A stretch of 64,000 bases of DNA from JAOPZW01 sp963807305 (GTDB lineage Bacteria > Actinomycetota > Thermoleophilia > Solirubrobacterales > Solirubrobacteraceae), in NCBI GenBank assembly GCA_963807305.1, contig CAWEBN010000005.1, forward strand, positions 620,001 to 684,000, written 5' to 3'. This document shows positions 39,982 through 48,476 of the stretch, piece after piece. The notes beneath the pieces were generated by a model. It was given only the letters and a program-made list of their open reading frames with translations, did not search any database and was not told the DNA's origin. The position numbers were made by a program, and so were the translations under genes. Within the stretch, counting starts at the first letter, position 1. Each line of letters starts with the position of its first letter.

Positions 39982-41655
39982 GTGGCTGGCACGGACAACG
40001 GTGAGCGTCGGCGGCGTCCCGCGATCCTCGCGGTCGACGACGAGCCCGCCGTGCTCGCGGCCGTCGCCCGCGACCTGCGCCGGCGCTTCGGCGAGGGCTA
40101 TCGGATCCTGCGCTCGGCCTCGGGGCAGGAGGGGCTCGACGTCCTGCGCGACCTCGTCGCGCGCGGCGACCAGGTCGCGCTGCTGGTGGCCGACCAGCGC
40201 ATGCCCGGCATGTCGGGCACCGACTTCCTCGTGCAGGCCCGCCAGATCGTGCCCGGCGCCAAGCGGGTGCTGCTCACCGCCTACGCCGACACCGAGGCCG
40301 CGATCCAGGCCATCAACGAGGTCGCGCTCGACTACTACCTGCTCAAGCCATGGGACCCGCCCGAGGAGCAGCTCTTCCCCGTCGTCGAGGACCTGCTGAC
40401 CACCTGGGACGCGGGCGCGGCGCTCGAGTCCGGCGGCGTGCGCCTCATCGGGCACCGCTTCTCGCGCGAGACCCACGAGCTGCGCGACTTCCTCGCGCGC
40501 AACCGCGTGCCGGGGCGCTGGCTGGACGTCGAGCGCGACGGCGAGAGCCGCGAGCTGCTGACCGTGGCAGGGGTGGACGAGACCGGGCTCCCGGTGGCGC
40601 TGCTCGAGGACGGCACCGTGCTCGAGCGCCCGACGATCCTCGAGCTCGCCGAGCGCCTCGGCGTCGCGGTCGCCCCGGCCGGCGACCACTACGACCTCGT
40701 CATCGTCGGCGGGGGCCCGGCGGGGCTGGCGGCCGCGGTCTACGGCGCCTCGGAAGGCCTGCGCACCGTGATGGTCGAGCGCGAGGCGCCCGGCGGGCAG
40801 GCCGGGCAGTCCAGCCGGATCGAGAACTACCTCGGCTTCCCCGCCGGCCTGAGCGGCTCCGAGCTCGCCAGCCGGGCGACCACCCAGGCGCGGCGCCTGG
40901 GGGCCGAGCTGCTCAGCGTCCAGGACGCCGTCGCGCTCGACGTCCAGGGCACCGGGCGCCAGGTGATGCTGTCGGGCGGCGGTGGCCTGAGCGCGAGCTG
41001 CGTGCTCGTGGCCTCGGGCATCTCCTACAACCAGCTCGACGCGCCCGGCTTCGAGCGCTTCACCGGGTCCGGGATCTACTACGGCGCCGCGATGACCGAG
41101 GCGCGCGCCTGCGAGGACCAGACCGTCGTCGTCATCGGCGGGGCGAACTCGGCCGGCCAGGCGGCCGTCTACTTCAGCAAGTACGCGGGCCGGGTCATCA
41201 TGCTCGTGCGGGCGAACTCCCTGGCCAAGTCGATGTCGCACTACCTCGTCCAGCAGATCGCGGCCCTGCCCAACGTCGACGTTCGCACCGGCTGGCGGGC
41301 GGTCGGCGCCGAGGGCGACGACGGCCGCGTGCGGACGCTGCGGATGGCCGGGCCCGACGGCGCCGAAGCCGTCGAGGACGTCGACGCGGTCTTCGTCTTC
41401 ATCGGCGCCGCGCCGCGCACCGACTGGCTCGAGGGCGTCGTGGCCCGCGACGAGCGCGGCTTCATCCTCGCCGGCGCCGACGTCAAGGCCGCCGGCTGGC
41501 CGCTGGGCCGCGACCCGTACCCGCTGGAGACCAGCGTGCCGGGCGTCTTCGTCGCCGGCGACGTGCGTGCCCGCTCCATCAAGCGCGTGGCCAGCGCGGT
41601 CGGGGAGGGGTCGATGGCGGTCTCGCTCATCCACGAGTACCTCGCCCAGGCATGA
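39982..41655 (+). CDS. Response regulator fused to thioredoxin-reductase-like FAD domain
   Basis: A protein of 557 aa. REC domain, residues 10-130: ILAVDDEPAVLAAV, phospho-acceptor Asp71 in LLVADQRMPGMSG, conserved LLTAYAD and YYLLKPW. After a ~100-residue linker the FAD site VIVGGGPAGLAAAVYGASEG (about 239-258) begins a TrxB-like two-domain module with VVVIGGANSAGQAAV and GVFVAGDVRARSIKRVASAVGEGS. The CxxC disulfide of real TrxB is missing (the region reads GSGIYYGAAMTEARAC), so it cannot reduce thioredoxin the normal way. It overlaps the histidine kinase gene (ATGA), its probable partner. Confidence 0.9.
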   Translation: MAGTDNGERRRRPAILAVDDEPAVLAAVARDLRRRFGEGYRILRSASGQEGLDVLRDLVARGDQVALLVADQRMPGMSGTDFLVQARQIVPGAKRVLLTAYADTEAAIQAINEVALDYYLLKPWDPPEEQLFPVVEDLLTTWDAGAALESGGVRLIGHRFSRETHELRDFLARNRVPGRWLDVERDGESRELLTVAGVDETGLPVALLEDGTVLERPTILELAERLGVAVAPAGDHYDLVIVGGGPAGLAAAVYGASEGLRTVMVEREAPGGQAGQSSRIENYLGFPAGLSGSELASRATTQARRLGAELLSVQDAVALDVQGTGRQVMLSGGGGLSASCVLVASGISYNQLDAPGFERFTGSGIYYGAAMTEARACEDQTVVVIGGANSAGQAAVYFSKYAGRVIMLVRANSLAKSMSHYLVQQIAALPNVDVRTGWRAVGAEGDDGRVRTLRMAGPDGAEAVEDVDAVFVFIGAAPRTDWLEGVVARDERGFILAGADVKAAGWPLGRDPYPLETSVPGVFVAGDVRARSIKRVASAVGEGSMAVSLIHEYLAQA

Positions 41656-43064
41656 GCACGACGGCCGGGATCTCCGTCGCCGACCTGCGCCCGGTCGACC
41701 TGTTCGACGACCTCGACGACGCCCAGCTGGCCGAGTGGGCGGCGGTGGCCGAGCGCAAGCACTTCGAGCCCGGCGAGCTGCTGGCCGAGCAGGGCGTCGA
41801 CGTGCTCGGCCTCTCCTGCCTGCTCGTGGGCGAGGCACAGACCGTGATCGTCAACGACGGCCGCACCGAGCCCGTCGGGCGCCAGGTCGCGCCGACGTGG
41901 GTCGGCGCCATCGCCGTCCTCACGCGCGGGCCGCTCGCCGTGCGCATGTCGGCCATCGTCCCGTGCGAGGTCGCGCTCATCCCCGCCGACGACTTCCGCC
42001 GGCTGGCGCTCGCGCATCCGGCGGTGCACGACCGCGTCATGGGGCAGATGAAGCCGGTGATGTCGCGCCTCGCCGGCGCCGAGCAGAACCGCGAGCGCCT
42101 GGAGTCGCTGGGGACCATGGCCGCGGGGCTCGCCCACGAGCTCAACAACCCGGCCGCCGCGGTCAAGCGCGCCGCGTCGGACATGGCCGACGCGCTCGAC
42201 GTCATCGGCGCGACGCTCGGAGAGTTCGTGGAGGCCGGCGTCGAGCGCACCGACGCCGAGGGCCTCGTCGCCCTGCAACACGAGGCGCTCGTGCGAGCCA
42301 AGAAGCGCACGAAGCTCGAGGGGCTCGACGCGGCCGATGCGGAGGAGGCGATGCTCGAACGCCTCGAGGACCTCGGCGTTCCCGAGCCTTGGCGCCTCGC
42401 CGAGCCGCTGGCGGTCGCCGGCGTCGACGAGGCCTGGCTGGCCGAAGTGGCGGCGCTCGCCGGTCCCGCGACCGGCGCCGCGCTGCGCTGGGTGGCCGCG
42501 TCGCTGACCGCGCGCAGCCTGGCCGCCGATCTGCACGACTCGGCCTCGCGGATGGGCGACCTGGTGACCGCGATCAAGTCCTACGCCTACATGGACCGCG
42601 GGGCGTTGGTCGAGGTCGACGTCCACGAGGGCCTCGAGACGACGCTCGTCGTCCTCGGCCACAAGCTCAAGCACACCTCGATCGACGTCGTGCGCGACTA
42701 CGACCGCGCGCTGCCGCACCTGACCGTGCGCGGCTCGGAGCTCAACCAGGTGTGGACCAACCTCATCGACAACGCCATCGACGCGCTGGGCGAGAACGGC
42801 ACCCTGACCATCGCGACGAGGCGCGACGGCCCATGCGTGCTCGTCGACGTCGCCGACGACGGCCCCGGCATCCCGGCCGAGGCCCAGTCGCACGTGCTCG
42901 ACCCCTTCTTCACCACCAAGCCGGTGGGACAGGGGACCGGTCTGGGCCTCGACACCGCGCGCCAGATCGTCGAGGAGCACCACAGCGGCACGCTCGGCTT
43001 CGACACCGGGACGGACGGCACGACCTTCCACGTGTGGCTGCCGATCGAGGGCACGGTGCGCTGA
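41652..43064 (+). CDS. Cyclic nucleotide-binding histidine kinase
   Basis: A protein of 470 aa. Residues 10-140 form a cNMP-like sensor (DLFDDLDDAQLAEWAAVAERKHFEPGELLAEQG, APTWVGAIAVLTRGPLAVRMSA). The dimerisation box has His162 in MAAGLAHELNNPAAAVKRA. A helical insert follows, then the ATPase domain: LNQVWTNLIDNAIDALGENG (N box), DVADDGPGIPAE (G1) and GQGTGLGLDTARQIVEEHHSG (G2). No membrane segment, so it is a cytosolic kinase. Its stop is followed 17 bp later by the UBP zinc-finger gene and its start overlaps the response-regulator/oxidoreductase stop. Confidence 0.9.
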   Translation: MSTTAGISVADLRPVDLFDDLDDAQLAEWAAVAERKHFEPGELLAEQGVDVLGLSCLLVGEAQTVIVNDGRTEPVGRQVAPTWVGAIAVLTRGPLAVRMSAIVPCEVALIPADDFRRLALAHPAVHDRVMGQMKPVMSRLAGAEQNRERLESLGTMAAGLAHELNNPAAAVKRAASDMADALDVIGATLGEFVEAGVERTDAEGLVALQHEALVRAKKRTKLEGLDAADAEEAMLERLEDLGVPEPWRLAEPLAVAGVDEAWLAEVAALAGPATGAALRWVAASLTARSLAADLHDSASRMGDLVTAIKSYAYMDRGALVEVDVHEGLETTLVVLGHKLKHTSIDVVRDYDRALPHLTVRGSELNQVWTNLIDNAIDALGENGTLTIATRRDGPCVLVDVADDGPGIPAEAQSHVLDPFFTTKPVGQGTGLGLDTARQIVEEHHSGTLGFDTGTDGTTFHVWLPIEGTVR

Positions 43065-43081
43065 CCTGCCACCATCGCCTC

Positions 43082-43399
43082 ATGGCGACCTGTACTCACC
43101 TGGACACGATCACGGTCACCCAGCTGCCCGCCGAGGTGGCCGGCTGCGAGGACTGCCTGCGCGACGGGAGCAAATGGCTTCACCTGCGCATCTGCCTGAA
43201 CTGCGGCCACGTCGGCTGCTGCGACGACTCGCCCAACCAGCATGCGTCCAAGCACGCGGCGGCGGACGACCACGCGCTCATCCGCTCGCTCGAGCCGGGC
43301 GAGGAGTGGGTGTGGTGCTTCAAGGACGAGGTGGCGATGCTCGTCGACGGGGTCAGCGGCCACACGCGGATCCCGCCCTCGCCCCTGCTGGCCGGCTGA
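43082..43399 (+). CDS. UBP-type zinc-finger protein
   Basis: A 105-aa protein made of one UBP zinc finger: Cys4, His6, Cys22, Cys25, Cys38, Cys41, Cys46 and His54, His58, His64 give the ligand set (ELHLRICLNCGHVGCCDDSPNQHASKHAAADDHALIRS region). In eukaryotes the fold grips the free C-terminus of ubiquitin; bacteria lack ubiquitin, so the bacterial form must read another tail or ligand. It closes the module with the fused response regulator and histidine kinase; this third position suggests a sensor or adaptor, as inference. Confidence 0.88.
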   Translation: MATCTHLDTITVTQLPAEVAGCEDCLRDGSKWLHLRICLNCGHVGCCDDSPNQHASKHAAADDHALIRSLEPGEEWVWCFKDEVAMLVDGVSGHTRIPPSPLLAG

Positions 43400-43411
43400 G
43401 CAGCGCCGCCT

Positions 43412-44429
43412 CTAGCGCCGGCGCCGCGACGGCGCGCGCCAGAGCACCTCGGGCTCCTCGAGCGCCTGGCCCGCGCCGGCGGCCACGCACGTCAGCGGCG
43501 ACTCGGCCATGTAGGCGCGGATCTCGGTCTCCGTCTCGACGCGCTCGGAGAAGCCCCGCAGCAGCGCGCCGCCGCCGGCCAGCAGGATGCCGTCGCGGGC
43601 GATGTCGCCCGCGAGCTCGGGCGGCGTCTCCTCGAGCGTGGCCTGGACGGCGGCCAGGATCTCCGAGAGCGGGCTCTCGAGGGCGCCGCGGATCTCCGCG
43701 CTGTTGAGCTCGAGCTCGCGCGGGAGGCCGGACACGAGGTCGCGGCCGCGGACCGCGGTGGTCAGCTCGGACTCGAGCGGGGCCGCGGAGCCGATGGCGA
43801 GCTTGATCGCCTCGGCGCTCTGCGAGCCGATCGCCGTGACGAGCGCGCCGCGGATGTAGGCGCCGATCGCCTCGTCGAGGTCGTAGCCGCCGACGCGCAC
43901 CGAGCGCGACAGGACGATGGCGCCCATGGAGATCACCGCCACCTCGCTGGTGCCGCCGCCGACGTCGATGACCATGCGGCCCGACCGGCTCGCCGATGGC
44001 CACGCCGGCGCCGATGGCGGCGGCGATCGGCTCCTCGATGAGCTGCACGCGCCGGGCGCCGGCCGAGAGGGCCGCCTCCTCGACCGCGCGCCGCTCGACC
44101 TCGGTGATGCCCGATGGGGCGCAGACGACCAGGCGCGGGTGCGCGCGCCGGTTGTCGAGGACCTTGCGCATGAAGTGGCGCAGCATCTGCTCGGTCACCT
44201 CGAAGTCGGCGATCACGCCATGGCGCAGCGGCCGGGTGGCCGAGATCTGGGCCGGCGTGCGCCCGATCATCCGCTGGGCGTCGGCCCCAACGGCGACGAC
44301 CTCGCCCGTGCGCTCGTCGATGGCCACGACCGACGGCTCGGAGAGCACGATGCCGCGCCCGTGCACATGGACGACCGTGTTGGCGGTCCCCAGATCGACG
44401 GCCATGTCGCGCGCGGACCGCAGCCCCAT
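43412..44429 (-). pseudogene. mreB: Rod-shape-determining protein MreB-like, single frameshift
   Basis: Together two frames code for a full actin-like protein. The first half reads DMAVDLGTANTVVHVHGRGIVLSEPSVVAID (phosphate-1 loop), PLRHGVIADFEVTEQMLRHF, and VVCAPSGITEVERRAV. At about 43985 an extra C shifts the frame just before MVIDVGGGTSEVAVIS (phosphate-2 loop), after which the second frame continues to the end (ILLAGGGALLRGFSERVE). The insertion falls in a GGGCCGC run, where sequencing errors are common. MreB polymerises under the membrane and guides wall growth. No mreC/D follows; start at 44429, or TTG 44438. Confidence 0.88.
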
Positions 44430-44460
44430 CACGGACAAGCTTGCCAGCCGGGCCGGAGCG

Positions 44461-44847
44461 CTAGCGCGATGCCGGCTCCGCGCCGAGCTTGCCGCGGTAG
44501 CCCCATAGGGCCTTCTGCTCGCCCAGCGTGAGCAGGACCCAGTGCTCGGTCGCGTCGTCCCAGACGTAGATGCGCACGTCGACGACGCTGCCCAGCCCCT
44601 CGAGGACGCGGATCGCGGCGCGCGTGTCGACGTCCTGCGCCAGGACCTCGCCGGAGGCGACGTCGACGAGCTTGTAGGCGCGCGGCGGCCGCGGCGCGAC
44701 GGGCTCCGGGGGACGCGGCGCGCGCTTGGGCGGTACGTAGAGCGGCTCGGCGGGGGCGTCCGCCCTGCGCAGCGTGCTGTCGAGGGGCACGACGTTCGCG
44801 CCGGTGCCCTTCGTCTCCGTGTCCAGTACCCAAACCTTCTTCGCCAT
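44461..44847 (-). CDS. Hypothetical protein
   Basis: A protein of 128 aa beginning MAKKVWVLDTETKGTGANVVPLD, with a Pro-rich middle (PRPPEPVAPRPPRAY) and a C-terminal half (YKLVDVASGEVLAQDVDTRAAIRVLEGLGSVVDVRIYVWDDATEHWVLLTLGEQKALWGYRG) that looks like a small alpha/beta domain. I recognise no named family, though the opening looks like a conserved lineage protein. A TACAGT element 11 nt ahead supports expression. It lies upstream of, and in the same direction as, the mreB-like gene. Confidence 0.7.
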   Translation of the reverse strand: MAKKVWVLDTETKGTGANVVPLDSTLRRADAPAEPLYVPPKRAPRPPEPVAPRPPRAYKLVDVASGEVLAQDVDTRAAIRVLEGLGSVVDVRIYVWDDATEHWVLLTLGEQKALWGYRGKLGAEPASR

Positions 44848-44879
44848 GTGCCCCATCGACTGTAGCGACGCGCACGCCC

Positions 44880-44905
44880 GGGGCCCGGCGCACGCGCCGG
44901 GCCCC
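44880..44905 (-). terminator. GC-rich hairpin behind DUF4394 gene
   Basis: GGGGCCCGGCG and CGCCGGGCCCC form a perfect 11-bp stem with a 4-nt loop, about 25 bp past the stop at 44931 on the minus strand. No U-run follows. Confidence 0.55.
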
Positions 44906-44930
44906 AGAGGTCCTGCAGAGGTCGCGTCGG

Positions 44931-46070
44931 CTACAGCGAGAGCCGCACGGCCAGGTCGTAGATGTGCTTGTTGCGGGCCCAGTCGTTCACGGTCACGTGG
45001 ACGACGACGCGGCGGTGCGCCGCGGCGGCCTGGCGCAGGGCGGCGCCGAGCTTCCTGCTGTCGCCGAACTGCAGGTGGGCCGTGCCTGCGCTGTCCAGGG
45101 TCGCGAGAGCCATGCCGGCGACCTTCCCGTTCAGCCGGATGGAGGCCAGGGTCTGGCCGCCCTCGTTCGTCTTGACGTTCAGGCCGGTCCAGTACGCGTA
45201 GCCGCGCTTGCTGACCTTGCGCCGGAGGACCTTGCCGGACATGGTCGCCTTGGGCGCCGTCTTGTCGTCGGCCACGGGGCCGTCAGCGGTGAGCGCGTCC
45301 AGGCGCTCCATGAGGACGGCGCTCTCGGCGCGGACCTGGCCCGTGGCCGGGTCGAAGCGGACGAAGCGCGACTGCTGGGCGCGATCGGGCTTGGCGCTGA
45401 GGTTCGACGCGGTCCACACCGAGCCGTCGGAGGCGACTGTCGAGCGCAGGGGCTCGATCGTCGGGAAGGGCACCGGCGCGAGCGTCTGCAGCGTCGCGGC
45501 GCCCGCCGCCGTCTGCACGGCATAGACGTTCTGGCCACGGTCGATGCCGATCAGGCGGCCGTCGGCGGCGTAGTCGAACGACGGCGCCGCCTGGGCGCCG
45601 GCGCGCGGGTCGCCGGCGGCGAAGGTCAGGCCGGGGCCGTTCGTGACGGCACCCGTGGCGAGGTTGACGACGACGTCGCGCCCGGGGGTGATGATGCGCG
45701 CGCTCGCGCCGTCAGGCGCGACCGCGAAGGTCACCGGGGCATCGGCGGCGACGGCGGTCGTGACGGGGGCGGGGAACTTCGCCGTCGCCTTGCCGGTGTC
45801 GCGGTCGACGGAGACGATGTTGCCGGCCGAGGTGAGGCCGAGCAGCGCGCCCGTCGGCGCGCGGTCGAGGCCGACGACGCTCTCGCCGGCGGCGAGGCCC
45901 GTGACCTTGTGGACTCCGGTCAGCCCGGGACCGGTGTCGCTGTGCAGCTGGACGACGTCACCGCGGGAGGTGACGGCGGTGAAGCCCTCGGCGGCGTTCG
46001 CGGCGGAGGGCGCGAGGACCGCCGCGGCGAGGGCGGCGGTCGTGAGGAGGGTGCGGGAGGAGAGAGACAT
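44931..46070 (-). CDS. Secreted DUF4394 domain protein
   Basis: A protein of 379 aa. A signal peptide (LLTTAALAAAVLAPSAANA) is followed by a DUF4394 beta-propeller-like region with repeated GLTSAGNIVSVDRDTGKAT and LIGIDRGQNVYAVQT units. The C-terminal ~110 residues (KVLRRKVSKRGYAYWTGLNVKTNEGG and VHVTVNDWARNKHIYDLAVRL) form a beta-sandwich-like adhesive module. It should be exported and lie in the envelope. Function is unknown. A hairpin terminator lies behind it. Confidence 0.78.
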   Translation of the reverse strand: MSLSSRTLLTTAALAAAVLAPSAANAAEGFTAVTSRGDVVQLHSDTGPGLTGVHKVTGLAAGESVVGLDRAPTGALLGLTSAGNIVSVDRDTGKATAKFPAPVTTAVAADAPVTFAVAPDGASARIITPGRDVVVNLATGAVTNGPGLTFAAGDPRAGAQAAPSFDYAADGRLIGIDRGQNVYAVQTAAGAATLQTLAPVPFPTIEPLRSTVASDGSVWTASNLSAKPDRAQQSRFVRFDPATGQVRAESAVLMERLDALTADGPVADDKTAPKATMSGKVLRRKVSKRGYAYWTGLNVKTNEGGQTLASIRLNGKVAGMALATLDSAGTAHLQFGDSRKLGAALRQAAAAHRRVVVHVTVNDWARNKHIYDLAVRLSL

Positions 46071-46100
46071 GTCCCCCCAACGGAGCCTGCGGCCCTCACG

Positions 46101-47070
46101 TCATGGTCGGATGTCCGCGCGCGGACGCACGCAGTCGCGCCCGGCGGCCTTTGCCTCGTAGAGGGCGCCGTCGGCGCGGGCGAGCAGCTGTCCGAGGTCG
46201 TCGTCCTCCCAGGTGGCCCAGCCGACGCTGACGGTCAGCATCAGCTCGCGCCCGGCGATCGTCAGCGGGCGCGCGGCGACCGCCGCACGGACGGCCTCGG
46301 CCACCGCCGCGGCGCCCTCTGGGTCGGCGTCCGGCAGCCCGATGACGAACTCCTCGCCGCCGAAACGGCCCGCCACGTCCTCCGTGCGCAGGCGCTCGCG
46401 CAGGCGGTCGGCCAGAGCGCGCAGCGTGGCGTCGCCCGCGGCGTGGCCGTAGCGGTCGTTGACCGCCTTGAAGTGATCGGCGTCGACCATCAGCAGCCCG
46501 AGGGCGTGGCCGTGGCGGCGCCCGCGGCTGATGTGCGCCTCGAGCTGGCGCAGCACCGAGCGGCGGTTGGGCAGGCCGGTGAGCTCGTCGTAGTAGGCCA
46601 GGCGCTCGAGCTCGCGCTCGCGCGTGAGCAGGAGCTCCTGCATGTCGCTGCCGCGCCGGGCGGCGCGCACGCGCGCGGCGAGCTCGAACGCGTCGGCGTC
46701 GTCGGAGAGCACGTCGTGGGCGCCGCGCTCCACGGCCGCCAGCGCGTCGCCCGCGTCGCCGTGCGCGCCCACGAGGACGACCGCGATCGCGAAGAGCTCG
46801 GGATCGGACTTGATCTCGCCCACGATCGACGAGCCCGCCTCACGCTCCATCGCGGCGTCGAGCAGCAGCACGTGCGGGCGCCGGCGGCGCGCGGCCTCGA
46901 GGACCTCGGCCGGGCGCTCCGGCCTCGATCACGACGCAGCCGAGCGGCTCGAGCACGGCACGCACCGCGCGCCGCGCCCCGTGGTACGGATTGGCCACGA
47001 GCACGCGCGCGTCGTTCAGCGCGCCGAGGCGCGTGAAGCGTCGCTCCGATGCGGATGTCCACTGAAGCAT
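46101..47070 (-). pseudogene. GGDEF diguanylate cyclase with receiver-like domain, single frameshift
   Basis: From ATG 47070 (good GGAGG ahead) the first frame gives an N-terminal receiver-like part (ARVLVANPYHGARRAVRAVLEPLGCVVIEA). At about 46920 one extra base moves the sense to the frame RPAEVLEAARRRRPHVLLLDAAMEREAG and on through a full GGDEF domain: YYDELTGLPNRRSVLRQLEAH, LMVDADHFKAVNDRYGHAAGDATLRALADRL, active site GRFGGEEFVIG. The enzyme makes cyclic di-GMP. The RxxD inhibitory site is not obvious. As with nearby genes, the indel may be a sequencing error. Confidence 0.85.
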
Positions 47071-47179
47071 CCTTGCTTCCTCCTCCTGCCTGCGGGGGGC
47101 CATGGTTGCGTACCTACGCACCAGAACGCAAGCGCGCCAGAAAACTGGTCGCTAATGGCCACGAAAATATGCGAAAGCG

Positions 47180-48476
47180 TCAGCGCGGGCGCCGGTCGAC
47201 GAGTCGTACCGCCTTGCCCTCGCTGCGCGGGACGCCGCCGGGCGCGAGCAGCTCGACGGCGATCCCGATCCCCGTGCGCTCGCGCAGCGCGTGGGCGATC
47301 CGGGCGCGCAGAGCCTCGCGCGTCGATGCCCGCGTCGACCGGCTCGCAGCGGACCGTCAGCTCGTCGAGGGCGTCCGGGCGCTCGAGCACGAGCTGGTAG
47401 TGCGGCGCGACGCCCTCCACGTGCAGCAGGGCGTGCTCGACCTCGGACGGGTAGAGGTTGACGCCGCGCACGATGAGCATCTCGTCGCGCCGTCCGCGCA
47501 CGGCGCCCATGCGCGCCAGCGTGCGCCCGCACGCGCACGGAGCGGGGTCCAGCGAGGCGATGTCGCCCGTGCGGTAGCGCAGCAGCGGCAGCGCCTCCTT
47601 GGTCAGCGTGCTGAAGACGAGCTCGCCCTCGGCGCCCTCGGCGACCGGCTCGCCGGTCTCGGGATCGACGACCTCGGCGAGGAAGTGGTCCTCGTTGACG
47701 TGCGAGCCCTCGCGCACCTCGCGGCACTGGACCGCCACGCCGGGTCCGATGATCTCCGAGAGGCCGTACATGTTCACGGCCTCCAGGCCGAGCGCGCCCT
47801 CGATCGCCGCGCCCATGGCCGGGGTCCACGGCTCGCCTCCGAAGACGCCGACCTCGAGCGCGAGGTCATCGGGCCCGAGACCGTGATCGGCCAGCGCGTG
47901 GCCGATGTGCAGCGCGTAGGACGGGGTGGCGAAGAGGACCTGGGCGCGCAGGTCGCGCAGGAGCGTGACCTGGCGGTCGGTGAAGCCGCCCGAGACCGGC
48001 ACGACCGTCGCGCCCAGCCGCTCGGCCCCTTGGTGGAAGCCGAGCCCGCCGGTGAAGAGCCCGTAGCCGTTGGCGTTGTGCACGAGCATCCCGCGGCGGA
48101 CCCCGGCCGTGGCCAGGCAGCGCGCCATCACGTCGGTCCAGGTGTCGAGGTCGCCCAGGGTGTAGCCGACGACGGTGGCCTTGCCGCCCGTGCCGCTGGA
48201 GGCGTGCACGCGCACGAGCTCCTCGCGCGGCACCGCCAGCAGGCCGAAGGGGTAGTGCTCGCGCAGGTCGGACTTCATGGAGAACGGCAGCCGGCGCAGG
48301 TCGTCGAGGCTGCGGATGTCCTCGGCCGAGCGCACGCCGGCGGCGTGCAGGCGCTCGCGCGTGAGCGGGACGGCGTCGAGCAGGCGCGCGACGAGCCCGC
48401 GCAGGCGCTCGAGCTGAAGCGCGCGCAGGTGCTCGCGTGGCGCGCGCTCGAGGTCAGAGGCGGCGGTTGCGGGCAT
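47180..48476 (-). pseudogene. Phenylacetate--CoA ligase-like (PaaK family), frameshift near C-terminus
   Basis: A protein of about 430 aa that activates an arylacetate with ATP and CoA. P-loop-like SSGTGGKATVVGYT near residue 95, then FGGEPWTPAMGAAIEGALGLEAVNMYGLSEIIGPGVA and YRTGDIASLDPAPCACGRTLARMGAVRGRRDEMLIVRGVNLYPSEVEHALL are hallmark PaaK blocks. At about 47330 one extra C breaks the frame; in the other frame the C-terminal lid continues (ALRARIAHALRERTGIGIAVELLAPGGVPRSEGKAVRLVDRR) to a stop at 47180. The start overlaps the end of the DpgC-like gene by 23 bp, so both are in one operon. Confidence 0.88.

Noticed and set aside
37537..41838. Very long minus-strand open frame (over 1400 codons)
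   Set aside because: It lies antisense to the MFS and response-regulator genes and out of frame over the ferric-reductase gene. Its composition is Arg/Gly/Ala/His-rich with no domain. It is a GC-rich shadow.
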